A stretch of DNA of 64,000 nucleotides from Gigaspora margarita (Eukaryota > Glomeromycota > Glomeromycetes > Diversisporales > Gigasporaceae). A program made the translations under genes and the position numbers. The stretch is from assembly GCA_009809945.1 (NCBI GenBank), contig WTPW01001152.1, forward strand, positions 44,809 to 108,808. Direction: 5' to 3'. The stretch's first letter is position 1. Each line of letters begins with the position of its first letter. Under the pieces are notes generated by a model. The model was not told the DNA's origin. It did not search any database and was given only the letters and a program-made list of their open reading frames with translations. Positions 1 to 11,624 of the stretch are shown here, piece after piece.

Positions 1-2100
1 TAAAAAAAAAAAAAAAAAAAAAGCCATTTTTGAACGATTTTTACTCCTCTCTCCCTTTTTTTCTTCCATCTTTCCTTTTTTCTCTCCTTTCTCTTTTTTT
101 CTCTCTCCTTTTTTTTCTTTTTCTTCTCTTTTCTTTTTTTTTCTCTTTTTTTTTTAATATTTCGAATTGTTTCGAAATATTTTAAAAATGGTAGATCAGT
201 AGATCTGTACCCTGGATAATATCAAGGACGCGTTTGACTAATATTTTCAAAATGTTTCGAAATGTTTCGATAATCATAGTACAAGATTAGATTAGATCTT
301 TGTTTATTTTTTTTTGCTTATAATTTAAATCTTCTATCAATTTTACATTGTTTTTTCATTTTCATTTTCGTCTTGATTTTTTTTGGTTTATTTCATTTCG
401 TTTAGTTTCGTTTAGTTTCGTTTTGTTTTTTTTCATTTTTTTCATTTATTATTATTTAATTGGTTTTATTTTATTTTTACAACAAACACCAACCCTAACT
501 TTTGGAAATCTAACAACCTTTCGAAACTATGCGCAAGCCAACTCAGCCTTCTGAAACTTTGCAAGAACACACAATTGCTTTCTCTAGCAATTTGTAAATT
601 TCAAGAACGCCTCTTTAAAGAAATAAAGGTTTAGTTAGTGCTTCATTTATTTTTTCGTTTGATGTTATTGTTTTTTTTTGTTTGTGTTTTTGTTTTTTTA
701 TTGTCTTTTTTAATATTCTGGCAATTTGTGAGAAAAATAACATAGGTTTTTCAACACTTTGCAAGTAAACCCAAACTTTTCCGCCACTTTGCAAAAATAT
801 ATACAACTTTATTTTAGCAATTTCTATCACGAACTCTATATCAGGGAAATGGAGATTTGGGGTTTTGTTTTTTTTATTCAGTTTGCTTATATTCCATTTT
901 TTTGTTTGTTTTCTTTTTACTTATTTCTTTAATTTTTATTTTTTTATTATTCCGGCACATTTCGAAAACCTTCGACAATTTCTAAATTGCAAGAAACGAA
1001 CTCTTACTTTAGGGAAATAGTGATTTGGGCCTTCGTTTTTTTATTTAGTTTGCTTACATTTTTGTTTTTGGATGTTTTTCTTTTTTTTACATATTTTTTA
1101 ATTTTTTTTTATTTATTCCTGACTTTTTTTAGAACTTTGCAAGAAAACGATCTGACTTTTCTGGTACTTTACAAGAACACCAACTCTAACTTCTCTGGCA
1201 CTTTGCAAGAACATACTAGATTTTTCTGGGAATACCAAAACTTTTGAGAAGTGTTTTTTTTTTATTTTTCACTTCTTTACTATTTTTAGGAAGTATTTAA
1301 AAAGAAGAGCAAAATGAAGATGATAGCAAAAACAAAAGAATAGCCAAAGCGAAACGATATTTAAAAAAAGAAGCAAAATAATAGCTAACTGAGGTGAGCA
1401 AAAATAAGCGTGTAGAGCTAGTTTTTTATAGGATTATATGTGAAGAAGTGTAAAGTATTTTAAATACTGTTTTTTTTTTTATTTTCGGTTTTGTTTTTTT
1501 CATTTTTTTTTTGGTTTCATTTTTTTTCGTTATTTTTTTTCATTTTTTTTTTTTGTATAATATATGTATAATAATATATAATAAAATATGAAATATTGAA
1601 TAAAAATGTATATTTAATTTAAAATAAATTTAAAATATATAATGTATAATAATAAATAAATAAATATAAAATTTTATATTAAAAGCGAAACAATGCGAAA
1701 ACCTGTGAAAATGATCAAAAATTTTCAAAAGCGTGATTATGTGAATATGTATATCGTTTATTTATTTTTTTAAAAAAATTTGAAATTTTGTGAAATATTG
1801 CGAAATATTGTGATAATATGCAAAAAATTACCTCCTACGACACCGGAAAGGATAATTAGATACAAATTAGGAACAAATTAGATAGGGTTGTATTGTTTTT
1901 ATTTGCCCTATTTCGTAATATTTCGCAATACATTTCAAAATATTTCAAAATTTCTTTCAAAATCTTTTGAAAAAAATGTATACCGAAATCTTTCGAAAGA
2001 TTGCGATTCTTTCGAAAGATTTAGCATCAATCGCAATTCTTTTGAAAGATTTCGGCATGCAATTTCTTTTGAAAGATTTTGTATATTTATTTTGCTGATG
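1..2100. repeat. T-rich dispersed repeat, left inverted copy
   Basis: This stretch is strongly strand-asymmetric (plus strand T-rich), with no credible protein. From about 150 to 2100 it matches, in reverse complement and in the same order, the segment at 57,583-59,230. Shared landmarks are the GTAGATCTGTA block near 200, the TTTGCAAGAACAC modules, the GCGAAAACCTGTGAA block near 1,695, the CTTTCGAAAG palindromes at 1,985-2,070 and the end TTTGCTGATG at 2100. Bases 1-150 are a poly(A) run plus C/T-rich simple sequence. The small reading frames here are homopolymer-driven and are not annotated. Confidence 0.8.
540..1235 (+). repeat. Degenerate TTTGCAAGAACAC module array
   Basis: The motif CTTTGCAAGAACAC and variants recur at about 557, 757, 788, 1136, 1166 and 1200, separated by T-rich spacers with ACTTTTCTGG-like words. 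The same modules appear in reverse complement (GTTCTTGCAAAGTGCCAGAA) at 58,335-58,870, so they belong to the larger repeat rather than to a gene. Confidence 0.65.
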
Positions 2101-2670
2101 TATGCGCATCTATCCGAATTGGCTAAAAACGTTGCAAAATCATGATAAAAAAACAATTGTTTACCAAATGCTGCAATTAAATAATCTTAGTAAAACCAGT
2201 TTTATTAGGATATTAAATAAGCTTTAGAAAATTTTAAAATGAGTACTACAAGACAAAAACCTGTGTCCCTTAAATTTATCTTGTCTAAATTCAAGAAATT
2301 CAATAATATAAAATCGAAATAAAAATAGATAAGATGACCAGAATGTCAATTGCACATTTGCTTTTTATGCACAAATTTTTATGAATTCAAGATTTTTGTG
2401 TATTGGCTTAGCTACATTAATTATCCAATCTTGAATTCGATCTTTAGATTATCAATATTGAACTTGGATATGCCCGATTAAAGTCAATTTATTGAATAAT
2501 TTAAAGATTATCTTATCACATGCACGATTATTTAATAAATTAATGATTTTTGAGTTTGATATTATATTTGGGTTTTGGTCATAAGCCCAAACTAGGTAGA
2601 AATACTGAAACCCAAACCCAAACTAGGTAAAAATACTGTAACTAAAAAAAGGGTTTGGGTCGCAACCATA
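2101..2670. other. AT-rich spacer, no gene seen
   Basis: No coding signal. It holds a short imperfect duplication of AAACCCAAACTAGGTA-type words at about 2,583-2,660, with a partly inverted companion (GGGTTTGGGT). Confidence 0.5.
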
Positions 2671-3003
2671 GTCAATACATGATAAAGCCCAAAATTTTAC
2701 TATGTAGATCGATCATAAGCACTTAAGTAAATATATTCAGAAGATCATAATATATATCCTCTAAAATTTTTATATAAATAGGTAAACCTTTTATTATTTA
2801 ACTTTTAATTTTTACGTTCGTCAAAGAAAGAAAAATTTTTTAAAAAAATATATTCGATAAATATAAAAATTGTAAGTTAAGTAATAAAAGGTTCACCAAT
2901 TTATATAAAAATTTCAAGAATATGTATTTTGATCTTCTGAATATATTTATTAAGCGCTTATGATCGATTTACATAGTAAATTTTGGGCTTATTATGTATC
3001 GAC
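2671..3003. mobile_element. Foldback MITE, copy 1
   Basis: The two halves are imperfect reverse complements over nearly the whole length. The left arm starts GTCAATACATGATAAAGCCC and the right arm ends with a GTATCGAC-type complement; both carry the GATCGATCATAAGC block. There is no coding capacity. A second element of the same family follows at 3061-3400 and a partial third lies at 63,235-63,445, which supports a transposed family. Confidence 0.75.
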
Positions 3004-3010
3004 CATTTGT

Positions 3011-3055
3011 GATCGCTAAAACACCTCTCATCATGAAAGAGGTATTTTAGCGATC
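3011..3055. repeat. Strong hairpin between two MITEs
   Basis: Arms at 3011-3028 (GATCGCTAAAACACCTCT) and 3038-3055 pair at 17 of 18 positions around a 9-nt loop. It lies exactly between the two foldback elements and may be the remnant of a third, nested one. Confidence 0.75.
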
Positions 3056-3060
3056 GTAAG

Positions 3061-3400
3061 TAGTCACTACATAGTAAAGTCCAACTTTTTCTATGTAAAT
3101 CGATCATAAGCGCTTAAGTAAATATGTTTAGAATATCAAAATACACATACTACTAAATTTTCATACAAATCAGTGAACTTTTTATTATTTAACTTTTAAT
3201 TTTTATGTTCATCAAAAAAAGTAAAACTTTTTAAAAAAATCTAGTTGACATAAGTAAAAGTTAAAAGTCAAATAATAAAAGTTCTTCAAACTTGCTAAAA
3301 TTCTTAATGTATGTATATTTTAATCTTCTGAATAAGTTTACTTAAGCGATAATGATCGATTTACATAGAAGAATCAGGACTTTACTATATAGTAACTATT
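3061..3400. mobile_element. Foldback MITE, copy 2
   Basis: Same family as the 2671-3003 element. The left arm begins TAGTCACTACATAGTAAAGT and the right arm carries the inverted ACTTTACTATATAGTAACTA. Inner arms share the ATCGATCATAAGCGCTTAAG block. The centre is A/T-rich and non-coding. Confidence 0.75.
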
Positions 3401-3955
3401 GTCAATTGTGGGGTAGCTTAAGTTTTTGAACCTACTTCGAGTTCAAATTTTAATTGGCTTTTATTGTTATACTTATCACGTGACCCGAATTTCGTTTAAT
3501 CTAACTATTGGTCAAAATACAAGAATCAAAAGTCACATGATCTTTGTTTGTACTACATTACACATGACTAGGTCAGAAGGGTTGGAGTCCAGGCTGGGGG
3601 TATGAATACTAGCTTCCAATTATTATAAATGAAATATATATATTTTTTTCCATTTTATAACTGAGACCAGGCTTTTTATTCTTTATTAGCTAATATTATT
3701 AGTACATGCAGAGAAGATAATATATATTTTTTAACTAAGGGAATAAAAGAACCAGGCTTCACTATTGTCTCCCGCTACTTTAGATCGTTACCCGTGGTCT
3801 AAAGTTAGCTATAAGGTTATTTCACAACAACTAATAGACTTCAAATAAAAAATTTTAACATAAAACCTTAACCAACAATGGCCCAGGTCCTGTTATATTA
3901 AACGAAAAAAGGTAGTTTAAGTGACCTGACTACCTAAAATATTTGAGAACTTTCT
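3401..3955. other. Spacer, no gene recognised
   Basis: AT-rich sequence with a GGTTGGAGTCC word at about 3,579 that resembles a pol III B box. No A box lies at a suitable distance, so I do not call a SINE. Nothing else is supported. Confidence 0.4.
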
Positions 3956-4361
3956 AAAGTGTTTCTCCTGGGACCTCTTTCCAAGCTATTTATGATGATC
4001 AAATCCAACTTCATGAGTGTTTTCCCGATTTGAATGGAGTAAACACTGCCAATCTTTTGGAAAGAGTATGGCAAAATGCCCACTTTTTTGAAAATTCTTC
4101 GTAAAAAAAAAACTTGTGTACCAGTTCTTCACTTGTAATAAGTAAGGAGTATTGTTCTTCCTGTGTAAGTCCAATATCCGACAGGGAACCAACAGGAGTC
4201 TTTTTAGATTTGGTGAGTGATAAACTCTGAGCTTGTCAGCAGGTAGTCTATGAACTTTACCTCTAAATAACAAGTGCCATTGGTGTGGTGAGTAATAAAC
4301 TCTGGGGCTATTAGCAAGATACTCAATTAACTATATCCTTAAATAATAGCTGCCAACTGCA
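3956..4361 (+). pseudogene. Protein-like relic of unknown family with a 75-bp duplication
   Basis: In one plus-strand frame, bases 3,956-4,108 read without stops as a plausible peptide (SVSPGTSFQAIYDDQIQL..., then ...NTANLLERVWQNAHFF). This continues after a stop into ...SSLVISKEYCSSCVSPIS. The 3' part is a direct duplication of about 75 bp (4212-4286 and 4287-4361, both starting GGTGAGTRATAAACTCTG). I do not recognise the family. A 95-codon open frame exists on the opposite strand (3,986-4,273) with no recognisable domain either, so even the strand is uncertain. Confidence 0.25.
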
Positions 4362-4507
4362 TGCGTCTTCCAGTTTTTCTTCCGTTTTCTTCATAACTTT
4401 ACTTCAGAATTTTAGCGATTTTGTTGGTACAAGTGACCGGTGGATAGAGTTGTGGAAGATCTTTTTATATAAATGAAATATATAATTTATATAATAAAAA
4501 ATAAAAA

Positions 4508-5600
4508 TTAACTTATATTTTTAAGACTATTTTCTAATCTAATAATAGAATTACAACAATTCCATGCTGTAAACCACTTTGTTTTTACTGAAGTTTTTAA
4601 TCTACCACCTTTTATAAAAGAATTAATAATATCTTCTTGAAGAGTGGCACCAGCACAGTAAGAAGTTTTAAAAAATGTTATTAAATTTTGATGTTTTGTA
4701 AAAACATCTTTAGCAAAATCTAATTTAATAATATGAGAAGTTATAAGATTATTTGATAAGCTATACATCTTACAGGTAAAATATAAGGATATTTAGTAGA
4801 AATTATTTGTTTTGCTAATTGCATAGCAGATTCTGCATCTGAAACTATAGCTGCAAATTTTTTAGTACCAACTGATATTAAAACTTTTCAATTTCAGAAG
4901 CATTAAAAGAACCTGTATGAGATTTGCTTGATTCATCTACTAAGCTATAAATATATTGCTTTCTACTAGGTATAATAATTACAAAAGCATAAATAGATTT
5001 TCCTAAAGGGTTAGACCACCCATCTACAGCTTATAAAAATAAATTATATTAATATAATTAAAATTATAAATAACAAATTTAAATATATTATTACCTAATG
5101 TTAAATTATTTTCATATTCAAGTTCCTTGTTAATTTTAATTAAAACAGTAGAAATTTTTTGACTTAAAATAGTTGATGAAAGAGTTTTCCTTTTAGGAGA
5201 GATATAACCAAGACAAAGACATTGAATAAAATCTATAAAATATGGATGTCTAACAGTAGAAAATGGAATACCACAATATATAAAAAATCTAATTAATGCT
5301 TGATCAATTTTATCTTTTTTACTTTTTTCAATTTTTGTTGATAATTCATAATAATTTGTTATTAATTTTCCAGAACTAATATCTTTTTTTTTTAATTTTT
5401 TATTAGAACTAATAATAGCCAATATTTCTAAATATTCTATTTTAATATCATTTGATACACTATTACAATATAATGCTAAATGAGATTTTAATTCATCTGG
5501 TCATCCTCTACTCCATTTTTCAGAACAATATGAACATACTGCTGAATAGTGACCTTCTTCTATAGATTCTTTAGTAAAATGATTCCAAACATCATCTTTT
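4508..5600 (-). pseudogene. hAT-superfamily transposase pseudogene (BED finger + DUF659-like core)
   Basis: Reading the minus strand from 5600, the order is: a BED-type zinc finger (CSYC ... HLALYC, about 5,475-5,555) interrupted by a TGA; an open stretch at 5,024-5,422 with the DUF659-like block GIPFSTVRHPYFIDFIQCL and LTLGNN; then the core segment DGWSNPLGKSIYAFV (about 4,970-5,012), a frameshift near 4,890, and VSDAESAMQLAKQI followed by FAKDVFTKHQNLITFF down to 4,508. The C-terminal dimerisation region is missing, so only about half a transposase remains. At 4,510 a GTTAAT word could be a splice donor, but I see no convincing downstream exon. It is broken by at least one nonsense change and one frameshift and is presumably immobile. 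Family assignment rests on these motifs and order; individual catalytic residues are not certain. Confidence 0.75.
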
Positions 5601-5780
5601 TACAGCCTCTTTTAGTTTTTTTTAGAAGTATTTTCTGATAAGTATCAGATATAATTATTTTTAAATTTTTAAAAAATTAAACAACATGGTTTTTAAAAAT
5701 TTATATCTAAATTAGACTTACAAAAAACTTTATAAATTATTAGAAAAACTATACTTTGTGCTTAAAGTTTATAATCTAAC

Positions 5781-5822
5781 AAACTTAGCCTCAAAAATTC
5801 TATTATTTTTGAGGCTAAGTTT
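5781..5822. repeat. Perfect 17-bp hairpin
   Basis: AAACTTAGCCTCAAAAA at 5781-5797 is perfectly inverted at 5806-5822 around an 8-nt loop. It lies about 180 bp upstream of the hAT relic and may be a terminal structure of that or another element. Confidence 0.85.
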
Positions 5823-6944
5823 ATTTAGTTATAAACAAAAATTTGAAGCTTAGATATTTTAAATATACAATAATCCTTTCTATTGCTAGTTCATACTAAT
5901 ATTTTGATAATATCTGCTACCATTTTTTGTAGGCTTTTTATATTTGTATTAAACAAATAGCTTGTGAGAGTTATGTCACATTAACAATTATTAAATATTT
6001 ATAAAACATTTATATAATAATCTCTATGGGTAATTATTTTTAAACCCGGACCAATTATATATATAATGTAATAACATTTTGGCCCAGATTCAAAAATTGC
6101 CCATACTATTAAGGATTTACTATGTATTTGTATGATTTAAAAACATTTGGTTGGCTCGCTAGCTAACAACAAAAAATTGGGCTTGGCACTTTGTTTAAAT
6201 GGCTTCTAAAAATCTAATCATATGATTAATTGAAAAATAATTATTTCATTTTATCGCCAATATGATTTTTTAAGGCTGAGTCTGTTAATGTTTAATTATA
6301 AACGCAGAAGCTCAAAATACAGTTTTTCTTGATGGTTGTCAAATGCCAAAATTTGTGAACTGCACTATTATTGGTTCAAAAATTCTTATAGTGCTATTGT
6401 TATCTGCAATTGACATTTAAATATTAAAATTTTCAGGTCATTTGATGAAAAATCACCATTTAGTACTTGTTTTCAAATGATGATTTTCCTAGCAAATAAC
6501 CCATTATTAATTTTGCATCGGTATGAATTTCTCTTAAATAATGTAAATATATTAAGATCATAAATTAATGCAGAATACAATAGCTATAATAAATTTTAAA
6601 ACACAAAAGTATGTATGTTGGCATTATCACCTTATCTATACTATAAATGCTGTTACTGTAAGACATTATTTTCAATCAATTAGCTCGCAAAAGACATTCT
6701 CAAACAAGACATTATAAACTGGTCTAACTGGCCAAAATATAAATCACTACATTTAAGTCAAATAAAAAGTCGACAGAATCAAATTCGGAAAAATATTTAA
6801 TAGTTTATTATTTAAAGAAAAACATAATGCAGTAAAGCATTTTAACAAATAGTATTATAGCAGATTAGTCATACGATTTTTACACAGATCACTGGGGTAA
6901 AATTTTTAATATGAAACTTGAGTAATCGACATCCATATGATAGG
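5823..6944. other. AT-rich intergenic stretch with one small foldback
   Basis: No gene seen. A foldback of 81 bp lies at 6025-6105: TATGGGTAATTATTTTTAAA is imperfectly inverted to the end AATTGCCCATA. The rest is unremarkable AT-rich sequence. Confidence 0.5.
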
Positions 6945-7022
6945 CCTATTTTTAATAGTAAATTGCAACAGTAGGCTTATTTTAATTACCATTTTCAGGG
7001 GTTTCTTAAAAGAAAACTGCAC
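6945..7022. repeat. 78-bp dispersed repeat, copy 1
   Basis: It is nearly identical to 43,111-43,183 just after the assembly gap: TTTAATAGTAAATTGCAAC, then CCATTTTCAGGGGTTTCTTA, ending in a GAAAACTGCAC-type word. It contains a small GGTTTC/GAAACC hairpin in the other copy. The element type is not recognised. Confidence 0.65.
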
Positions 7023-7560
7023 TTACAAGACTAGATACAATTGCTTAGCTATACAAATACTATATTGATTTGTAACTTTAACCAAGAAAAAAATAAAGCC
7101 AAGAAAGATCATGCCCTCAAGAATAGCCTTTCGTTCTACTTTATAGTATTGCAATGCAACAAACTTTTTGGCTTTGTAAGCAAAAAACTACATACTCGAT
7201 TAAGATTATGAACTTCAAGAAACGTTAAAAGAATTCAGAACTATTATTGTTTTAGTTTTTCACACCCAAATCTCAAACTAATAAATTAATTATAAGGTAG
7301 CAGTCGTGCTAAAACAAGGAACATTAGATAAGTACATCCTAAAAGTTAAAATTTTTTGGTTATTATAAAGAATTCTTTTTAGTTTGAACATATGGTATCC
7401 ATTTTGCACATGTTTAATTCTTTGACTGTTTATTTATATTGCTAGAATAACAAGGTTTAGAGTGCCACTAACATACGTACATGAGTTATTTTTGGTCGAT
7501 GCAAAATGATCATGAATCCTTAATCATAGTTGCTCTTTTATATTTGTGCTATGAATACTG
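7023..7560. other. Intergenic, nothing recognised
   Basis: AT-rich sequence without a supportable reading frame, RNA gene or inverted repeat. Confidence 0.4.
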
Positions 7561-7818
7561 TAGTGCACTGACCAAAGTACCCAGGGTACAATGCAATCTA
7601 CCCATAAAAAAAACTTACAAAAGACCTGGGTATATTATACAGCAGCGGGTAGTGTAGCAAGAAAAAAAAATTTTAAGCATATACATATTTTGCATTTACA
7701 ATGAGCAGTTTTAAAATTTAAAAAACCCTATATTTAATCAATAAAGGTCTCGTGTTTTGCACTGGTGTACTTTGCAATGGGGGGTATTAAAAAAGTTGGT
7801 ACTTTGGTCAGTGCACTA
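7561..7818. mobile_element. MITE with perfect 21-bp terminal inverted repeats, TA target site
   Basis: TAGTGCACTGACCAAAGTAC(C) at 7561-7581 is exactly inverted at 7798-7818. The outermost TA on each side fits a TA target duplication, as in Tc1/mariner-type elements. The 258-bp element has no coding capacity. Classification as Tc1/mariner is inference from the TA and TIR only. Confidence 0.85.
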
Positions 7819-8105
7819 TGGTATATTTGTAACTATTTCAGCACAAGAATTAGTTTTTTTGGTTAAGGGCAGTAATATTTTTAGCGAACAAATAGAAATG
7901 AAATGAAATTGGTATTATTTTATAATAAAAGATATGCTATAATATATTGTATTATTATAGAGGTTTTTATCACTATATTGAAATGATAGTTCTTTGCCTT
8001 TGTGCCAGTAATCGAATATGTTATATTAAGATTGGTTATTAGTATTTGTTCTTGTTAAAGAACAATTGTATTCGAAATATTCTTAATGGGCATCCATTTG
8101 GCCTT

Positions 8106-8307
8106 TGTACTAAATTTAGTACACACAAAAAAAATAATTTTGAACTTATTATTTGACCAAGTTTAATCAAATTTTGCCAAAATATATTTGAATATTAGAA
8201 CTATCTTTTTGTACAATTTTAGTAATATTTATTAATAAAAATTTTTTATAGCTTACTCTTAAACTTGCTGTATTGTTCTTAAATTCTGCCATACTAAATT
8301 TAGTACA
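8106..8307. mobile_element. MITE bounded by TGTACTAAATTTAGTACA palindromes, copy 1
   Basis: The 18-bp palindrome TGTACTAAATTTAGTACA stands at the left end, and a near-identical palindrome ends the element near 8,307. Interior A/T-rich sequence and the AACTTGCTGTA word before the right end match the copy at 52,087-52,290, so this is a family and not chance. Confidence 0.7.
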
Positions 8308-8852
8308 GTAGTAAAAACATCATAGTATACAAAAACTTGTAATAAAATTAAAAAAAAATTTTTGGAATGTTTGAAATCCTATTTTGATTTTGGATAGTTA
8401 AAAAAAATAAATAATAATTTTTTTAAATAGCTTAAATAAACCTGTTTTATAGTGATGCACATCTAAAAATAGTTAGTTTTTTATATATTTTATATAGTAA
8501 AACATAGTAAAAACATAGTAAAAAATTTGTAAATTTAAATTACTTATAACTTCTTATATACTAAACCAATTTTAATGATTTTACAATCAATAGAATCAGA
8601 AAAATTATCTCTACAACCTTATTAAAAATTTAACAAAATTTTATTAAATAAATTTTTTGTTATTTATAATTTAGTGTTTTTTTTTGGTCACACTTTTAGT
8701 AACAATCTAATTTTTAAATGTATTGATATAACTTTTGATAAGCAAGTTAATTTTTAAATATACCAAAATGAAATATAAATATAGGATTATATATTGGATA
8801 AATTTAATTAAAAGTTATTAATACCAATTTTTCAAAATTTAACTTTTAATAC

Positions 8853-8889
8853 TGTACTAAATTTAGTACATTGTACTAAATTTAGTACA
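8853..8889. repeat. Two adjacent TGTACTAAATTTAGTACA palindromes
   Basis: Two perfect 18-bp palindromes at 8853-8870 and 8872-8889 are separated by one base. They could be the fused ends of two elements of the 8106-8307 family, or the outer end of a larger one spanning 8106-8889. Confidence 0.75.
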
Positions 8890-9189
8890 GCAAACGGAAC
8901 TCATTAAGAATAAAAATTTTTAAATAAATTTGAGTATAAAGGTGTTCAAGAAGTGCAGTTGAATACAATAATGCAACCAACAAATTTAAAGGTTGTTGTA
9001 GCCTTTTTATTTAATTAACAAGATATAGTACTTGTTAAATTTGGTAACTGACTTTTTGTATTGCAATCCTTTGGCCTCCACACTGTATTACACTAATATG
9101 GTTTAAATGAAATTCAAATTAAATCGTAAGAAAAAAACTGTTAGAGGTAAAATAGCAAGAAAAAGCAAACATGTACAAAAAAAATTATC
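8890..9189. other. Intergenic, nothing recognised
   Basis: AT-rich; no supported feature. Confidence 0.4.
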
Positions 9190-9900
9190 TACTTACTAGC
9201 ATACTTGCACGTCCATTCTTGTGTTGCCACTTCATAATAGGTGCAGTCAGTTTTGTAAACATTAGCAATTTCTTAAAATATAAAATTTCTGTCTATTAAT
9301 ATAACTTATTAATTCTAAATGTTGGTTACTAAGTTAATTCTATTTTTAGTATTAAAATACTATCTTATTTCTAAAATTTAGATAGCATCCAATTATATCA
9401 CCAGTAATATGGCTCATTACTTTCTGAATGAAAGAATATTCATCGTCGCCATAATAACCATATCCTCATAATTTATTTTTCTTGTTTTCCTGTTCTAAAG
9501 ATATAATATAAACGTTAATCTATAATAAAATAAAAATTTGTTATTACCAGGGATGAGTACACTAGCAAAAGCACTTTGCAATAATATTAAATTATTTAAA
9601 TTTTAATTGCAGAAGCTCTATGCAAAAACAATTAAATATACTTACATTGGACATCTTCTATTTGGTTTGTAAGTCTAAAGGTCATGTTCTACTGCATACT
9701 ATGCAGTATATCGTGTTTCAAACCCCTAATAAAATTACAAAACACATAAATAAGCAAATTATATAAAAAAATAGCGTTGAATTAATATGTTCTACCTATT
9801 TGTGAAACAGTTTTTTCCAATTTTCATCATTACTTTCATAATGCACCAGCCCTTCACAAATGCATTTTGGTGAAAGCTCTTACTTTAGCACATCTAACGA
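9190..9900 (-). pseudogene. Exon-like relics of an unrecognised multi-exon gene
   Basis: Minus-strand protein-like segments are separated by AT-rich intron-like DNA with GTAAGT-type donors: ELSPKCICEGLVHYESNDEN (9,870-9,795 region, followed by WKKLFHK and a stop); KHDILHSMQ, then a stop, then NMTFRLTNQIEDVQ with donor GTAAGT at about 9,641-9,646; GYGYYGDDEYSFIQKVMSHI (about 9,410-9,480); and EIANVYKTDCTYYEVATQEW (about 9,195-9,275). The first segment and its adjacent intron-like sequence are paralogous to 43,915-44,040. At least two in-frame stops indicate decay. I do not recognise the family. Confidence 0.35.
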
Positions 9901-10289
9901 TCTACTTTTTATACCAGGTATTTGCAAACTGGAGAACGATTAAGTGAAAGAAAGCAAAATAATTGCATACTTTCAAAGCCATATTACTTTAAATGAAAAA
10001 GCTTATTTTTTATATTTTTCATATTTTCTGATTCGCAAAAACTTCACTACAGGTTTGTCTTAAGAGGCATTATGTGTTTAAATGAAGGTAGGTTAAAATT
10101 TTCAAAAATGTAAATTCATCAATTTGTGTAATTTATGAAAATCATATGATTAATTTTTGGATGTGACAAATTGTGTGACTGAGATAGTATTTCTGCATTA
10201 CAGCATTATGGCATTATGGCACTCAGTAATTATGGCAAAAAATATGGCAATGCTGTAACTGTATTAATTTGTAAAATCAATTCTACCAC

Positions 10290-11560
10290 CAACTATACTC
10301 ACGAACTAACAATTAATGCAATTTATTTTATTAGGATGTTTTTTTTTAGCTAGCTCATAAAGAAATTCTGAATAAGCATGAACATGGGCATTAAAACTTA
10401 CTCCTTGAAAGTATATAAAGTCAATATCGCGTTTATAAGATTATCATCTGCATACATAGTTTATACTTACGATCTGATAATCCAGTGAAGTTTAAGATAT
10501 TTGACTTGATATAATCTAACATGTATGGTAATCTTTATCCAATGAGATATAATTTCAATCATGAATTATTTTGATAAACTCAGAACTCATTTTACGTAAA
10601 GTGCCAATCCGAAAACAACATTCCATGTTTTCATTTGGAGCACTTACCGTAATCGAACATCATACTCACATGCTAGTAATTAAAGAAATTTGTGAGTCAT
10701 ATTAGCGCTAAATTATTAATATTTTCAACATGCTAAATGAATATACAAAATAGCGAAAGAGCTTAATATACACAAAATAAGCATATGATTAATATTGAAA
10801 TACATTTTTGCATAATCAACGTCACAGCCATTTCAGCTTTAGCCATAATGATAAATGTAACTTACTCTCTGATAATAATGATTAATATTAAAAATTATTG
10901 TCAATGAATACCGATATACCTAATCTAATTATACCCACAAGCTAGTAATTGATGTAAAATAAATTTAATCAGATTAATGGCGACATATTAATTAAATTTA
11001 ATAATACATACAAACTAGCAGTTATGTATTTTATGCAAATTTAGAGGTATTTCTTATTAAATTCTGATTAGCACTTATACTTACATTCTATTATTAAATA
11101 ATTTGAAATATTGCTTAGTACTAATTTAATATAATAAATGATTCTATCAAACTTAATTGCTCACTCTCTGGTAACAAAGGTATTTATGTTAGTTTCTCAT
11201 TAATTCTATAAATAATACGTATTCAAACCTATGTATTTTCTGTAAAAAAATATACGCAAATATTTTATTTGAGATTCTTGATCAATAAAATAAATAAATA
11301 TCATGCATGAACTTGGCACATGCAGAATTGCAATTTCTGACGTCTAAAATTGTATTATCTTTCCATATTTTGTAGTAATTTCAGGCAAAAACTGTACTAT
11401 ACCGGGTGCATTAATTTATTCAGGTATGAAAGATCTTAATACTCACACACTACAAATAGAAATTACACAATTAGTTTTGAAGATATTTAAGGCAAATTCA
11501 ATTTGATAAGATGTTACGCTTCAAACTTTATATAATACTCACAAACCAGTATTTTATATC
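10290..11560 (-). repeat. Irregular series of splice-donor-like units
   Basis: On the minus strand the pattern (TACTAG)-(N)-TGTGAGTAT, GTAAGTATAA or a variant recurs at about 10,298, 10,467, 10,665, 10,858, 10,930, 11,007, 11,080, 11,158, 11,440 and 11,540. Between 10,858 and 11,158 the spacing is 72-78 bp. Sequence between the units is only loosely similar. It is either a degenerate minisatellite or the remains of a gene with very small exons; no continuous protein could be assembled. Confidence 0.35.
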
Positions 11561-11624
11561 ATTATCAATGAGAATAATTTAGTGTTGATTTACAGTATGC
11601 TTGGTTTGAAAGATTAGAATATAT

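Noticed and set aside
348..1247. Open frames of 60-86 codons
   Set aside because: They are F/L-rich translations of T-runs inside a dispersed repeat and are not conserved as protein in the inverted copy.
1888..2156. Overlapping frames on both strands with FERF/LSKE repeats
   Set aside because: They are produced by the palindromic CTTTCGAAAG repeats; both strands read open for the same reason.
3575..3590. SINE B box (GGTTGGAGTCC)
   Set aside because: No A box at 30-40 bp upstream and no second copy in the window.
6998..7032. Helitron 3' end or hAT end (CAGGGG, hairpin, CTAG)
   Set aside because: Homology to the second copy extends to both sides of CAGGGG, so it is not a terminus, and the CTAG is not shared.
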